DNA of 64,000 bases from assembly GCA_964542585.1 (NCBI GenBank), contig CAZIUI010000002.1, forward strand, positions 1 through 64,000, given 5' to 3'. Each line of letters starts with the position of its first letter. Position 1 is the stretch's first letter. This DNA comes from CAYYUA01 sp964542585 (GTDB taxonomy: Bacteria > Bacteroidota > Bacteroidia > CAILMK01 > CAYYUA01). The notes under the pieces were generated by a model that had not been told where the DNA came from, did no database searches, and saw only the letters and a program-made list of their open reading frames with translations. Positions 16,061 to 25,155 of the stretch are shown here, piece by piece. The translations under genes were made by a program, and so were the position numbers.

Positions 16061-18199
16061 TTACAAATTTTTTACCAAGGCACCTGCTTCTTGAAGGTTG
16101 TAACAGTTAAATGATGCGCGATGCTCGGCTTTTTCCCATTTATCAATAGTCCAAGGCGCTAACTCATACCCTAATACCACGAGTTCTGGTCTCAAATACT
16201 TTTTGACATGTTGAGGCTCTAAAGCCTTATCATCCGTGAGGAGCAAATGGTCTATATCAAGTTTGCAAGTGCTGGTATCTGGCCAATATAAGGGTTCAGA
16301 AGCCAGTAAAATGCGCTTATCCCTTATAGTGGCTAAATAAGTTTGATCAAGAGTATCGTAAAAGTTTTTGGGGTTTTTTGAGGACTTATCAGGGATTGGT
16401 TTTTTCTGAATATCACTTTTTTTTAGCCCATTACTCCAAAGGAAACGGTAGGTAAAGAACTTAACCTGATTTTCTTTCTTAAGTACACTTGGCGGACCTT
16501 TTAGGATTGCTTTACTGGCCCCAAGATTGGCTAAAACCGTGGCATTATCAATTTTAAGGTAAGCAAGTTTTTGCAGGTTCCGCTGCTGCCATTGCTGGTA
16601 ATTAATCAATCCCAAAACTGCTATTGCAGCGATCATACCTGTAAAAAGCATTGTTTTGTAACGAAATATCAACCCTATACTAAAACCTATGATCATTAAG
16701 TAGATTAGGTAAAAAGTAGGTGTACTAATGTAAAGCTGATCAATTAGGGAATAAGGCAAAGCCTCTACCTGCCCTATTAGGAAATTTAAGTGTCTCAGCA
16801 ACTCATCCAACAAGGTACCTGCAAGGTAACCCACATTATCCAAACCGCACGTTTTTAGTAAAAAGAAAATAAAACCTGTGGGCACTATCAGCATTGCAGC
16901 AGGGATCACCACGAGGTTGGAAATCATGAAATAAGTCGGGAATTGGTTAAAGTAAAACAACGTCAATGGAAAGGTAGAAAGCTGAGCGGCTATGGATACC
17001 GCAGTTATGGCCCAGATTTTATCTACCAGCCAATATCGGCTTTTCGGAAAAAGGTTATACAAGCGTGGTTGTAAAAATACGATTCCCAAAACAGCCGCAT
17101 AGGATAATTGAAAACCAACCTGCGTTAATAAATAAGGGTTTATTAAAAGCAGCAGGAAAAGGGATGCGGTAATAGAGCCGTAAATATTGGTGACCCGTTG
17201 CAGATTACTGCCAATGGCAACAAATGAGAACATTGTACAGGCCCTTATAACCGAAGAAGGCAAGCCCGTAACACAGGCATAGATCCAAAGTAATAGAACA
17301 ATTACGCCAAGCTTTATAAATCGGCCTCGGGGAAGAGCGTTCAGAAAGCTTAAGCCATAGCTTAGCATCAAGTAAATGATTCCCACATGTAACCCTGATA
17401 CAGCTAGGACATGCATGGCTCCTGTACTGGCGTAAGAAGATCGAAGGTCAGGATCGATCTCAGCTTTATAGCCTGCTAATAAAGCCGCAGCCACAGCATA
17501 GGCATCCTGGTTGTTGACAGCTTTTGAAAGCCAGGTCAGGCACTGATGGCGAATATCGTAGATGATCTTAAAAGCAGCATTACCTTCATTGATCCCAGTG
17601 TTTGTCCACTTGGATGAGTCAAGGAAAGTCTGCTGATAGATCTGTTGATTACTTAAAAATGCTTTCCGATTAAATTGCTCAGGATTATCGGGTGGTTCTA
17701 AGGGCTCAAAGTTGTTTTCGGTGAGGATAACGTCACCATAATCAAGTTTTTCGGCAGCATCATCCTTGTCAATATAAGCAAGGAGTTTACCGTGGGTATC
17801 CAACCAATTACCATCCCGCCAAATTCCGATCACTTCAGTTTTTAGTTTGACGGATTGATCAGCAGGTTTAGGTCGCTGAAGGAGTTTTAGTAAAACTTTA
17901 TCCTCTTGAGATGCTTTATTCCCAAAGTGCATAGGTTCATGCTGATCGTCAACCTGATGCACCCGTAAGAAGCCAAGCATAGCAAAACCCGCTATCAGAA
18001 CAGCACCAGCAAGCCATGCCCAACGATAACGTTGATTAGCAAATTGGTTAGTAAGCCCTAAAATGGCTAACCAAACCAGACCTGCCAGCCCCACAGACCA
18101 CATTTCTAAGTAAGGTGTGAATAAGGCCACTATTACTCCTCCTAAATATGGTAAAAGTCCTCTTAATAAGGGTATGGATTGAATTACCGAATGAGCCAT
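16061..18199 (-). CDS. comEC: ComEC/Rec2-family DNA uptake channel
   Basis: 712 aa integral membrane protein. After N-terminal spans comes a soluble OB-like segment (DUF4131-type, about 110-190). The Competence domain follows, with the signature GAMHVLAVSGLHVGIIYLML and later spans (YGSITASLFLLLLINPYLLTQ...). The C-terminal part (about 540-712) is soluble but lacks the metallo-beta-lactamase signature HxHxDH seen in longer ComEC proteins. The protein forms the inner-membrane channel for single-stranded DNA in natural transformation. No other competence genes are in the window. Confidence 0.93.
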   Translation of the reverse strand: MAHSVIQSIPLLRGLLPYLGGVIVALFTPYLEMWSVGLAGLVWLAILGLTNQFANQRYRWAWLAGAVLIAGFAMLGFLRVHQVDDQHEPMHFGNKASQEDKVLLKLLQRPKPADQSVKLKTEVIGIWRDGNWLDTHGKLLAYIDKDDAAEKLDYGDVILTENNFEPLEPPDNPEQFNRKAFLSNQQIYQQTFLDSSKWTNTGINEGNAAFKIIYDIRHQCLTWLSKAVNNQDAYAVAAALLAGYKAEIDPDLRSSYASTGAMHVLAVSGLHVGIIYLMLSYGLSFLNALPRGRFIKLGVIVLLLWIYACVTGLPSSVIRACTMFSFVAIGSNLQRVTNIYGSITASLFLLLLINPYLLTQVGFQLSYAAVLGIVFLQPRLYNLFPKSRYWLVDKIWAITAVSIAAQLSTFPLTLFYFNQFPTYFMISNLVVIPAAMLIVPTGFIFFLLKTCGLDNVGYLAGTLLDELLRHLNFLIGQVEALPYSLIDQLYISTPTFYLIYLMIIGFSIGLIFRYKTMLFTGMIAAIAVLGLINYQQWQQRNLQKLAYLKIDNATVLANLGASKAILKGPPSVLKKENQVKFFTYRFLWSNGLKKSDIQKKPIPDKSSKNPKNFYDTLDQTYLATIRDKRILLASEPLYWPDTSTCKLDIDHLLLTDDKALEPQHVKKYLRPELVVLGYELAPWTIDKWEKAEHRASFNCYNLQEAGALVKNL

Positions 18200-18300
18200 A
18201 TCCAGTTTTTAACCCAATTAATACCATTAGCGAATCGCAACTCCAGTTAAGGAGTTCAAAGTATAAATTTAAAATATAAATGGTAAGGGTAAAAAAATGC

Positions 18301-18810
18301 TTATGCAGGGAGGCCTTGATCAGCGGATGCTATACTTTCTACAAAAGTCTTAAGGGTTAGAAAAAGGAGATCCCTGTTTTCTTCGCTCACCAGCGGCTCT
18401 TCCTCTTCGATATCTTCCTCAACAATAGCCTGTACAATATATTCCAACAAGGGTTCTTGGGTATGATCAGCAATTAATGAACGGGCTAATTGGGTAAAAC
18501 CATGTTCCTTATTATGCTCTAGTTCATCGATCAAAGCTGCATTCTCATGTTTCTTCTGATGAATTTTTTGGTCAGGAATGAAGGGTAATGTTTGGTACTT
18601 TTTGAAAGCATTCCAAACATTCAGTCCAAGGAACAGTAATACTTCCTGATCTTCAGCACTTAGCTCTTGTTCGCCAACGGTTAGCAAATAACTCATGAGG
18701 TCAGGCTGTTCTTCACTCATTTGGTAAACCATGTTCCGGAGTTCTCCCTCTCCGAGATTGTGAAGTTCTTCGATTGACTCATCAATTAGCTCATGCTTAA
18801 CTGTTTCCAT
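18301..18810 (-). CDS. Acidic hypothetical protein
   Basis: 169 aa, no domain recognised. It is strongly acidic, with clusters such as VEEDIEEEEPLVSEE near the C-terminus, probably all alpha-helical, and has no signal peptide or membrane segment, so it is likely cytoplasmic. It begins METVKHELIDESIEEL. It lies between aspS and comEC on the same strand, 71 bp after aspS. That suggests cotranscription but not function. Confidence 0.7.
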   Translation of the reverse strand: METVKHELIDESIEELHNLGEGELRNMVYQMSEEQPDLMSYLLTVGEQELSAEDQEVLLFLGLNVWNAFKKYQTLPFIPDQKIHQKKHENAALIDELEHNKEHGFTQLARSLIADHTQEPLLEYIVQAIVEEDIEEEEPLVSEENRDLLFLTLKTFVESIASADQGLPA

Positions 18811-18881
18811 AACCCGTGATTTAACTGTACAACTAAAATAAGAATTTATAGTTAAAATGGGTTTTCATTATTTAAAAAAGT

Positions 18882-20651
18882 TTACAAAGAACCTTTATGA
18901 TTTAATTTAAGCCCTAGCTCGTCAAGCTGCATTTGCGAAATTGCCGATGGCGCATCGATCATTATATCCCTTCCTGCACTGGTTTTAGGAAAGGCAATCA
19001 CTTGACGGATACTTTCATACCCGGCTAAAAGCGCGCAGAGGCGGTCAAAACCAAAAGCAATACCGCCATGTGGAGGTGCCCCTTGATCAAGGGCATCCAA
19101 CAAAAAGCCAAATTTTTCCCTGGCCTCTTCCTGTTCAATCCCCAGAATATCAAAGTAGGCCTCCTGCATCTGCCGATTGTGGTTACGAATGGAGCCTGAA
19201 CCGCATTCGTGCCCATTTAATACAAAATCATAAGAAGAGGCCTTAGCAGAGGTTGGGTCGTTTCTTAATTGATCAAGGTCATCCTCAAGGGGAGCCGTAA
19301 ATGGATGATGGGCAAAAGAATACCGCTCCTCTTCTTCATCCCATTCCATCAGTGGAAAGTCAATAACCCACAAAGGTTTAAAAACGTGGGGATCACGAAG
19401 TTCCAGGTCATCTCCTAACTTCAATCTAAGGTCGCTAAGCGCTTCTTGGGTTTTTTGGGTAGGTCCGGCAAGTATAAGGAGTAAATCACCAGGTTTGGCC
19501 TCAAATCGCTGAGCCCATTTTTCAAGGGCATCCTGACCAAAAAATTTATCAACAGAAGACTTAAAGCTGCCATCTTCCTGGCATTTTACCCAAACAAGGC
19601 CTTTCATGCCTCTTTTTAGATCTTTAACAAAAGCTTCAATGGCATCAATCTGCTTGCGCGTGTAAGAAGCGCAACCTTCGGCATTTAAACCTACTACGGT
19701 GCCCCCATTGGCTAGCGCATTGGTAAATACTTGAAAATCGGAATCAGCCACGAGGTCGTCAAGGTAGCAGAAACTCATGCCAAAGCGAAGATCCGGTTTA
19801 TCACTCCCGTAGTAATAAACGGCATCATCATATTTGATGACCGGTATGGTTCCGAGCTCCAGGCCTTTTAGCTCCCTAAAGATATGACGAATGAAGTGGC
19901 TAAACCTGTTAACAACATCATCCCGCTCAACAAAAGAGAGCTCACAATCTATCTGGGTAAACTCAGGTTGGCGGTCAGCTCTGAAGTCTTCATCCCGGAA
20001 GCAGCGTACGATTTGAAAATATTGATCAAACCCAGCCATCATAATCAACTGCTTAAAGGTTTGGGGGGATTGCGGTAATGCGTAAAACTCAGCATTATGA
20101 AGCCTTGAGGGTACGACAAAGTCCCGCGCTCCTTCGGGTGTGGATTTGATAAGGTATGGTGTTTCTACTTCCAGGAAACCTTTGCTGGACAAGTAATTCC
20201 GCACAATTTGCAGGAGTTGATGGCGCAGCAAAAATTTCTGCTGTTCTGCTGAGCGGCGCAGATCCAGGTAGCGGTACTGCATACGAACCGCCTCACCACC
20301 ATCAGTTTCATTTTCAATCGTAAAAGGTGGAACTTCGGATGCATTGAGAACTTCAAGCTTAGAGACAAGGATCTCTATATCACCTGTTGGTCTTTCCGGA
20401 TTCTTATTACTACGTTCAGCTACCTTACCAATAGCTTTTACCACATACTCCCGCCCAAGATTTTGGGCTTGTTGCCGGAGTTGGCTATCTGTTTCATTAT
20501 CAAAAACCAATTGGGTAATGCCGTAACGGTCGCGGAGATCAACAAAAGTTAGGCTTCCCAAATCTCTTGCGGCTTGCACCCAGCCACTAAGGGTTACCTC
20601 TTGGCCCTGGTTTACAAGACGGAGTTCTCCACAGGTATGAGTTCTGTGCAT
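18882..20651 (-). CDS. aspS: Aspartyl-tRNA synthetase
   Basis: 589 aa, bacterial-type class II enzyme. The N-terminal OB fold binds the anticodon (VTLSGWVQAARDLGSLTFVDLRDR). Class II motif 2 is FRDEDFRADRQPEFTQID and motif 3 is GIAFGFDRLCALLAG; the bacterial GAD insertion domain lies between them. It charges tRNA-Asp, and a tRNA-Asp gene lies at 37428-37501. It heads a minus-strand run with the acidic hypothetical gene, comEC and the hydratase gene. A TACTTTTG box lies just upstream. Confidence 0.97.
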   Translation of the reverse strand: MHRTHTCGELRLVNQGQEVTLSGWVQAARDLGSLTFVDLRDRYGITQLVFDNETDSQLRQQAQNLGREYVVKAIGKVAERSNKNPERPTGDIEILVSKLEVLNASEVPPFTIENETDGGEAVRMQYRYLDLRRSAEQQKFLLRHQLLQIVRNYLSSKGFLEVETPYLIKSTPEGARDFVVPSRLHNAEFYALPQSPQTFKQLIMMAGFDQYFQIVRCFRDEDFRADRQPEFTQIDCELSFVERDDVVNRFSHFIRHIFRELKGLELGTIPVIKYDDAVYYYGSDKPDLRFGMSFCYLDDLVADSDFQVFTNALANGGTVVGLNAEGCASYTRKQIDAIEAFVKDLKRGMKGLVWVKCQEDGSFKSSVDKFFGQDALEKWAQRFEAKPGDLLLILAGPTQKTQEALSDLRLKLGDDLELRDPHVFKPLWVIDFPLMEWDEEEERYSFAHHPFTAPLEDDLDQLRNDPTSAKASSYDFVLNGHECGSGSIRNHNRQMQEAYFDILGIEQEEAREKFGFLLDALDQGAPPHGGIAFGFDRLCALLAGYESIRQVIAFPKTSAGRDIMIDAPSAISQMQLDELGLKLNHKGSL

Positions 20652-20674
20652 AGCTAGTTAATTAATTAATAGGA

Positions 20675-20682
20675 CAAAAGTA
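20675..20682 (-). promoter_or_regulatory. -7 box of a Bacteroidota-type promoter for aspS
   Basis: On the minus strand this reads TACTTTTG, an exact TAnnTTTG match, 23 nt before the aspS start codon. The -33 element is weak. Confidence 0.4.
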
Positions 20683-20783
20683 GGAGTTTGGGTTTACTTA
20701 AAAGCCCCGTTTCTTAGAAAACCAGATGTGATAAAAGTGAATCATCAAATGAACAAATATGAGATGTACAGGTATTATTAGTA

Positions 20784-20814
20784 TTGACCCGAAAGCTAAA
20801 AACCTTTACCTTTA
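20784..20814 (+). promoter_or_regulatory. Bacteroidota-type promoter for kbl
   Basis: TTG (20784-20786), 20 nt, then TACCTTTA (20807-20814), one mismatch from TAnnTTTG. It lies 31 nt before the kbl ATG. Confidence 0.4.
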
Positions 20815-20845
20815 AACCTTAATAAGAAATACAAAACAGCACCCT

Positions 20846-22057
20846 ATGTACGGAAAGCTAAAGGATCGCTTACAGCAGGAATTACAAGAAACCAAAGATG
20901 CAGGCCTTTACAAAAAGGAAAGGGTTATTACCAGTCCGCAGGGAACTGAAGTCACCCTTCAGGATGGCACCCAGTTATTGAACTTTTGTGCCAATAACTA
21001 CCTGGGATTGGCCAATGATGAGCGGCTTCAGGAGGCAGCAAAGGAAGCCATTGACATCCGTGGTTATGGACTTGCTTCCGTCCGGTTTATCTGTGGTACA
21101 CAGGATCTGCACAAACAACTGGAAGATACCATTGCCGACTACCTGGGCATGGATGCAGCCATTTTATATGCAGCCGCTTTTGATGCCAATGGGGGAATTT
21201 TTGAGCCGCTATTCGGCCCGGATGATGCCATTATTTCAGATGCCTTAAACCACGCCTCTGTCATAGACGGGATCCGCCTTTGTAAAGCTCAGCGTTACAG
21301 GTACCAGCACAGCGATATGGCAGACCTGGAAGCTAAACTCAAGGATGCCCAGAACGCTCGGCACAGGGTAATTGCGACCGATGGCGTATTTTCCATGGAT
21401 GGCGATATTGCCAAGCTTGATGAGATCTGTGACCTGGCTGATAAATACGATGCCCTGGTTATGACCGATGAGTGCCACGCCACAGGCTTTATTGGTAAGC
21501 ATGGCCGTGGTGTTCACGAATACAAGGGTGTCATGGACCGGGTGGATATCATAACCGGCACACTCGGTAAAGCCTTAGGTGGCGCGATGGGCGGTTTCAC
21601 AGCAGCACGCCAGGAAATTGTAGATACGTTAAGACAGCGTTCAAGGCCCTACTTGTTTTCCAATAGCTTAACCCCATCAATTGTTGGTGCTTCTATTAAG
21701 ACTTTTGAGATCCTGAATGAATCAACGGAATTGCGGGATCGTCTGGAAAGCAACACCCAATATTTCCGGGATAAAGTACAGGAAGCGGGTTTTGATATTA
21801 AACCCGGTGAAACGCCCATTATCCCGATCATGCTTTACGATGCACCACTTGCGCAGCAAATGGCCGCCAAGTTATACGAGCAAGGCATTTATGTTACGGG
21901 TTTTTACTATCCCGTTGTACCCAAAGGAGAAGCAAGGATCCGCGTTCAGATATCCGCTGCGCACTCGCAAGAGCAGCTTGATAAAGCGATCAATGCTTTC
22001 AAGGCTATTGGCCAGGAATTGAATGTGATAAGTTCAGAAGAACAAGTCAACTCCTAG
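20846..22057 (+). CDS. kbl: Glycine C-acetyltransferase (2-amino-3-ketobutyrate CoA ligase)
   Basis: 403 aa alpha-oxoamine synthase of fold-type I PLP enzymes. Landmarks are NFCANNYLGLAND, GYGLASVRFICGTQ, SDALNHASVIDGIRL, TDGVFSMDGDIA, DECHATG and the PLP lysine in GTLGKALGG (K242). It interconverts 2-amino-3-oxobutyrate plus CoA with glycine plus acetyl-CoA in threonine breakdown. The partner threonine dehydrogenase gene is not adjacent. A near-consensus promoter precedes it and a small hairpin follows, suggesting a single-gene unit. Confidence 0.95.
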   Translation: MYGKLKDRLQQELQETKDAGLYKKERVITSPQGTEVTLQDGTQLLNFCANNYLGLANDERLQEAAKEAIDIRGYGLASVRFICGTQDLHKQLEDTIADYLGMDAAILYAAAFDANGGIFEPLFGPDDAIISDALNHASVIDGIRLCKAQRYRYQHSDMADLEAKLKDAQNARHRVIATDGVFSMDGDIAKLDEICDLADKYDALVMTDECHATGFIGKHGRGVHEYKGVMDRVDIITGTLGKALGGAMGGFTAARQEIVDTLRQRSRPYLFSNSLTPSIVGASIKTFEILNESTELRDRLESNTQYFRDKVQEAGFDIKPGETPIIPIMLYDAPLAQQMAAKLYEQGIYVTGFYYPVVPKGEARIRVQISAAHSQEQLDKAINAFKAIGQELNVISSEEQVNS

Positions 22058-22090
22058 TAACTAATAAATGGTTACCTAGCCAGAAGGAGG

Positions 22091-22118
22091 CCAGGCCTCA
22101 TCAATTAGGGCCTGGCTT
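22091..22118 (+). terminator. Possible terminator after kbl
   Basis: CCAGGCC (22091-22097) pairs with GGCCTGG (22109-22115), followed by only a short CTTT tail. It lies 34 nt after the kbl stop. The modest stem and weak T-tract keep confidence low. Confidence 0.4.
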
Positions 22119-22161
22119 TAAGATTAATATTAACCCCTTATTTTTAGTAAGCATAGGTACT

Positions 22162-22464
22162 ATGATACTCTACAATGTCACCATCAACATAGAGCCGGAT
22201 GTACATGATGATTGGGTAAGCTGGATGAAGGAAAAGCACATACCGGATGTCATGAATACAGGGCTTTTCCAGGGCTATTACATGTTCCGGATTATCTCTA
22301 ATCCGCAGGAAGAAGGCCTCACTTACTGTATTCAATATTTCATGGCCTCCGTAAGGGATTATGAAAAGTACCAGGAAAAATATGCACCTGCTCTACAGCA
22401 GGAACACGAAGAGCGCTACAGGGATAAATTCGTGGCAGCCCGAACCATAATGCAACAGGTCTGA
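22162..22464 (+). CDS. DUF4286 family protein
   Basis: 100 aa. MILYNVTINIEPDVHDDWVSW matches the start of DUF4286 proteins, which are common in Bacteroidota; YCIQYFMAS and the Tyr/Glu-rich C-terminus agree. The size and beta-alpha pattern resemble a small ferredoxin-like dimer, but the function is unknown. It sits between kbl and a rhomboid gene. Confidence 0.82.
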   Translation: MILYNVTINIEPDVHDDWVSWMKEKHIPDVMNTGLFQGYYMFRIISNPQEEGLTYCIQYFMASVRDYEKYQEKYAPALQQEHEERYRDKFVAARTIMQQV

Positions 22465-22533
22465 AGCCTAAAACGAGGTATATCCTTGGCATTATAATTT
22501 CAAAGAAGAGGTTAAAGTTAAGAATACTGCATT

Positions 22534-23454
22534 ATGCCTAGTGGAAGTTCTACGTGGGAAGAATGGAAAGATAAAATCCTTCATAGCGGTAACGCCCTCT
22601 ATCAGCTTATTTTCGCCATTGTAGTGGTTTTTCTGGCCTTCCGGATTATCCAGGTTTTCCTTGCGCTTTTTCTAGTGGACTCAACGCTTTTCAGCGAGAT
22701 AAGGGCTTACCTGAGCGTATCCAATGACCCCATGGAAGTGCTCACACAGCCATGGAGTCTTGTTACCTACATGTTTTTGCATGCAGGGTTCTTCCATATT
22801 CTTTTTAATATGCTGATCTTTTACTGGTTTGGGCGTATTTTCCAGGAATATCTGGGCGACCGGCGATTGATCAGCACCTTTATCCTGGGAGGCATTGCAG
22901 GAGCTATTGTTTTTATCCTGGCATACCAAATTTTCCCGGCGCTTGCTCAGCGAGCGGCAGTGACAGGGATGGTAGGGGCCTCTGCTGGAGTAATGGCTAT
23001 TGTTGTTGGAGCTGCAACCCTACTGCCAGACTTTTCTTTGAACCTCATCCTTATAGGCCCTGTCAGGCTGAAATACATTGCCGGATTCATGGTACTGATC
23101 AGCTTTCTGGGAACAGCTGGATCTAATGCCGGTGGGGAATTTTCCCACCTGGGAGGTGCCCTTTATGGATTCTTCTACATAAAGCAGATGGATAGAGGCA
23201 GGGACCTTGGCGAATGGCTTATGCAGGGAATTGATAAACTAAGAGAAGCCTTTACTAGTAGCAATAGTGACCGGAAATCAGGTTTTAAAGTTCACCGTAA
23301 TAAGGAAAAAGCTAAGTATAAAACCTACCCAGGGGAAAAGGACAAAAAGGCAGATCAAAAAGAGGTTGACCGGATTCTTGATAAAATCGCCGAAAACGGG
23401 TACGATAGCTTAACTGAGGAAGAGCGTAAAACCCTTTTTAAAGCTAGTAAGTAA
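22534..23454 (+). CDS. Rhomboid-family intramembrane serine protease
   Basis: 306 aa. A hydrophobic core of about six spans carries the catalytic dyad: Ser in VGASAGVMAI (S150) and His in FSHLGGALYGF (H205). The HAGFFHILFNML motif of rhomboids is present. The basic C-terminal tail (about 235-306, KVHRNKEKAKYKTYPGEKDKK) ends in a short acidic helix (ILDKIAENGYDSLTEEERK) that is common in Bacteroidota rhomboids. It cleaves membrane proteins within the bilayer; the substrates are unknown. Confidence 0.93.
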   Translation: MPSGSSTWEEWKDKILHSGNALYQLIFAIVVVFLAFRIIQVFLALFLVDSTLFSEIRAYLSVSNDPMEVLTQPWSLVTYMFLHAGFFHILFNMLIFYWFGRIFQEYLGDRRLISTFILGGIAGAIVFILAYQIFPALAQRAAVTGMVGASAGVMAIVVGAATLLPDFSLNLILIGPVRLKYIAGFMVLISFLGTAGSNAGGEFSHLGGALYGFFYIKQMDRGRDLGEWLMQGIDKLREAFTSSNSDRKSGFKVHRNKEKAKYKTYPGEKDKKADQKEVDRILDKIAENGYDSLTEEERKTLFKASK

Positions 23455-23585
23455 AACACCATACCAAAGTCGAATATTAGGAAATCCCTATTTAAAAGCA
23501 CTTTGACCAATCCTGAAACTCATCCTGATTGCGTTCATAGCTTATTTTACATCAAGGTTATTCGCTAATCATGAAATGGGACACC

Positions 23586-23593
23586 TAAATTTG
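23586..23593 (+). promoter_or_regulatory. -7 box very close to the cysS start codon
   Basis: TAAATTTG is an exact TAnnTTTG match ending 4 nt before the cysS ATG (23598). A TTCG lies 21 nt upstream at 23561-23564. If used, the transcript would begin at or next to the start codon, giving a leaderless mRNA. Confidence 0.4.
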
Positions 23594-23597
23594 ACCC

Positions 23598-25079
23598 ATG
23601 CAACAGCTAACCATTCATAATTCCCTTAGCCGACAAAAAGAAGTTTTTGAGCCCCTAAACTCACCTTATATTGGGATGTATGTTTGTGGACCCACGGTTT
23701 ACGGAGATCCCCACCTTGGGCATGCCAAGTCTTATGTCTCATTTGATGTGATTTACCGGTACTTATTGCATTTGGGCTACAAAGTGCGGTATGTTCAGAA
23801 CATTACGGATGTAGGCCACCTAACGGATGATTCAGATGAAGGTGAGGATAAGATCCAAAAGCAGTCCAAGGTTGAGCAGTTGGAGCCCATGGAAGTGGTG
23901 GAGTATTACATGAACAGTTATTTCCGCCATATGGATACCCTAAACCAAAAAAGACCTTCCATTACGCCACGCCCTAGCGGACATATACCTGAACAAGTTC
24001 AATACATTCAAAACCTGCTAGAACAGGGTTTTGCCTACGAAGTAAATGGCTCTATTTACTTTGATGTTACGGCCTATCAACAAAAAGGGCCCAACCATTA
24101 CGGAAAGTTGAGTGGTAAAAAACCTGAAGATTTAGCAGAAGGGGCTGCTAATCGGGAATTAAGCGGCCAGTACCAAAAGAAAAGCCCGCTGGATTTTGCC
24201 CTTTGGAAGAAAGCCACACCAGACCATCTGATGCAATGGCCCTCCCCATGGAGTCAAGGTTATCCCGGCTGGCATATCGAGTGTACGGCTATGAGCCAAA
24301 AATACCTGGGCAACCAGTTTGATATTCACGGTGGGGGTATGGAGAACATGTTTCCCCACCACGAATGCGAAATCGCCCAGGCTGAAGGGTTAGAAGAGGG
24401 TTCCTTTGCCCGTTATTGGATGCATAACAACATGGTAACCGTCAACGGCCAGAAAATGGGTAAATCGCAAGGCAATAGCATCACCCTTTCTGAGTTATTT
24501 TCAGGCGATCACACTCTGCTTGAAAGAGCCTATCATCCCATGTCAGTCCGTTTTTTGATTCTTCAGTCTCATTACCGGAAGCCCCTTGATTTTTCTAACG
24601 AAGCGTTGGAATCCGCGCACAAAGGCTACCAACGTTTAGTTGAAAGTGTACAGCGTCTCCAAAACCTTACTCCTAGCAGTGAAAATTCTTCCTTTGACGT
24701 CAGCAACTGGATTCAGCGATGCTACAGCGCCATGAATGATGATTTCAACACGCCCATGCTCATTGCTGAGCTGTTTGAGGGATGTAATGCCATAAACCGC
24801 GCCTGGCAAGGGCAAGAACATTTAAATAGTGCTGATCTACAGGCCATGCAAAAAGCTTTTAGCGAGTTTGTAGAAGATATTCTGGGATTAACATTACAAG
24901 AAGAGGGAGAAGGATCCCGGAAGCACTTGAACGAGGTAATGGACCTTTTATTAGAATTGCGCCAAGAGGCTCGTCAGAAAAAGGATTTTCAAACAGCTGA
25001 TAAAATCCGCGACCGCTTACAAGAACTGGGCTTTGAGATACGGGATTCCAAAGAAGGAACGGAATGGTCCATTGCTTAG
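23598..25079 (+). CDS. cysS: Cysteinyl-tRNA synthetase
   Basis: 493 aa class I synthetase. Zinc and active-site Cys lie in MYVCGPTVYGDPHLGHAKSY, which includes the HIGH-like HLGH. The second zinc motif is GWHIECTAMSQKYLG with HHECEIAQAE, and the KMSKS-like loop is KMGKSQGN, a variant usual for this phylum. It charges tRNA-Cys. The start is fixed by MQQLTIHNSLSRQKEVF, the normal N-terminus of the family. It is followed 76 bp later by hemE. Confidence 0.97.
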   Translation: MQQLTIHNSLSRQKEVFEPLNSPYIGMYVCGPTVYGDPHLGHAKSYVSFDVIYRYLLHLGYKVRYVQNITDVGHLTDDSDEGEDKIQKQSKVEQLEPMEVVEYYMNSYFRHMDTLNQKRPSITPRPSGHIPEQVQYIQNLLEQGFAYEVNGSIYFDVTAYQQKGPNHYGKLSGKKPEDLAEGAANRELSGQYQKKSPLDFALWKKATPDHLMQWPSPWSQGYPGWHIECTAMSQKYLGNQFDIHGGGMENMFPHHECEIAQAEGLEEGSFARYWMHNNMVTVNGQKMGKSQGNSITLSELFSGDHTLLERAYHPMSVRFLILQSHYRKPLDFSNEALESAHKGYQRLVESVQRLQNLTPSSENSSFDVSNWIQRCYSAMNDDFNTPMLIAELFEGCNAINRAWQGQEHLNSADLQAMQKAFSEFVEDILGLTLQEEGEGSRKHLNEVMDLLLELRQEARQKKDFQTADKIRDRLQELGFEIRDSKEGTEWSIA

Positions 25080-25155
25080 CCGCTGATCCTGATATTTAGC
25101 TTTAACAGGCATAAACCAGCCAAAAGGGTTTTTTACAGCTTATCAAAACAAATCA

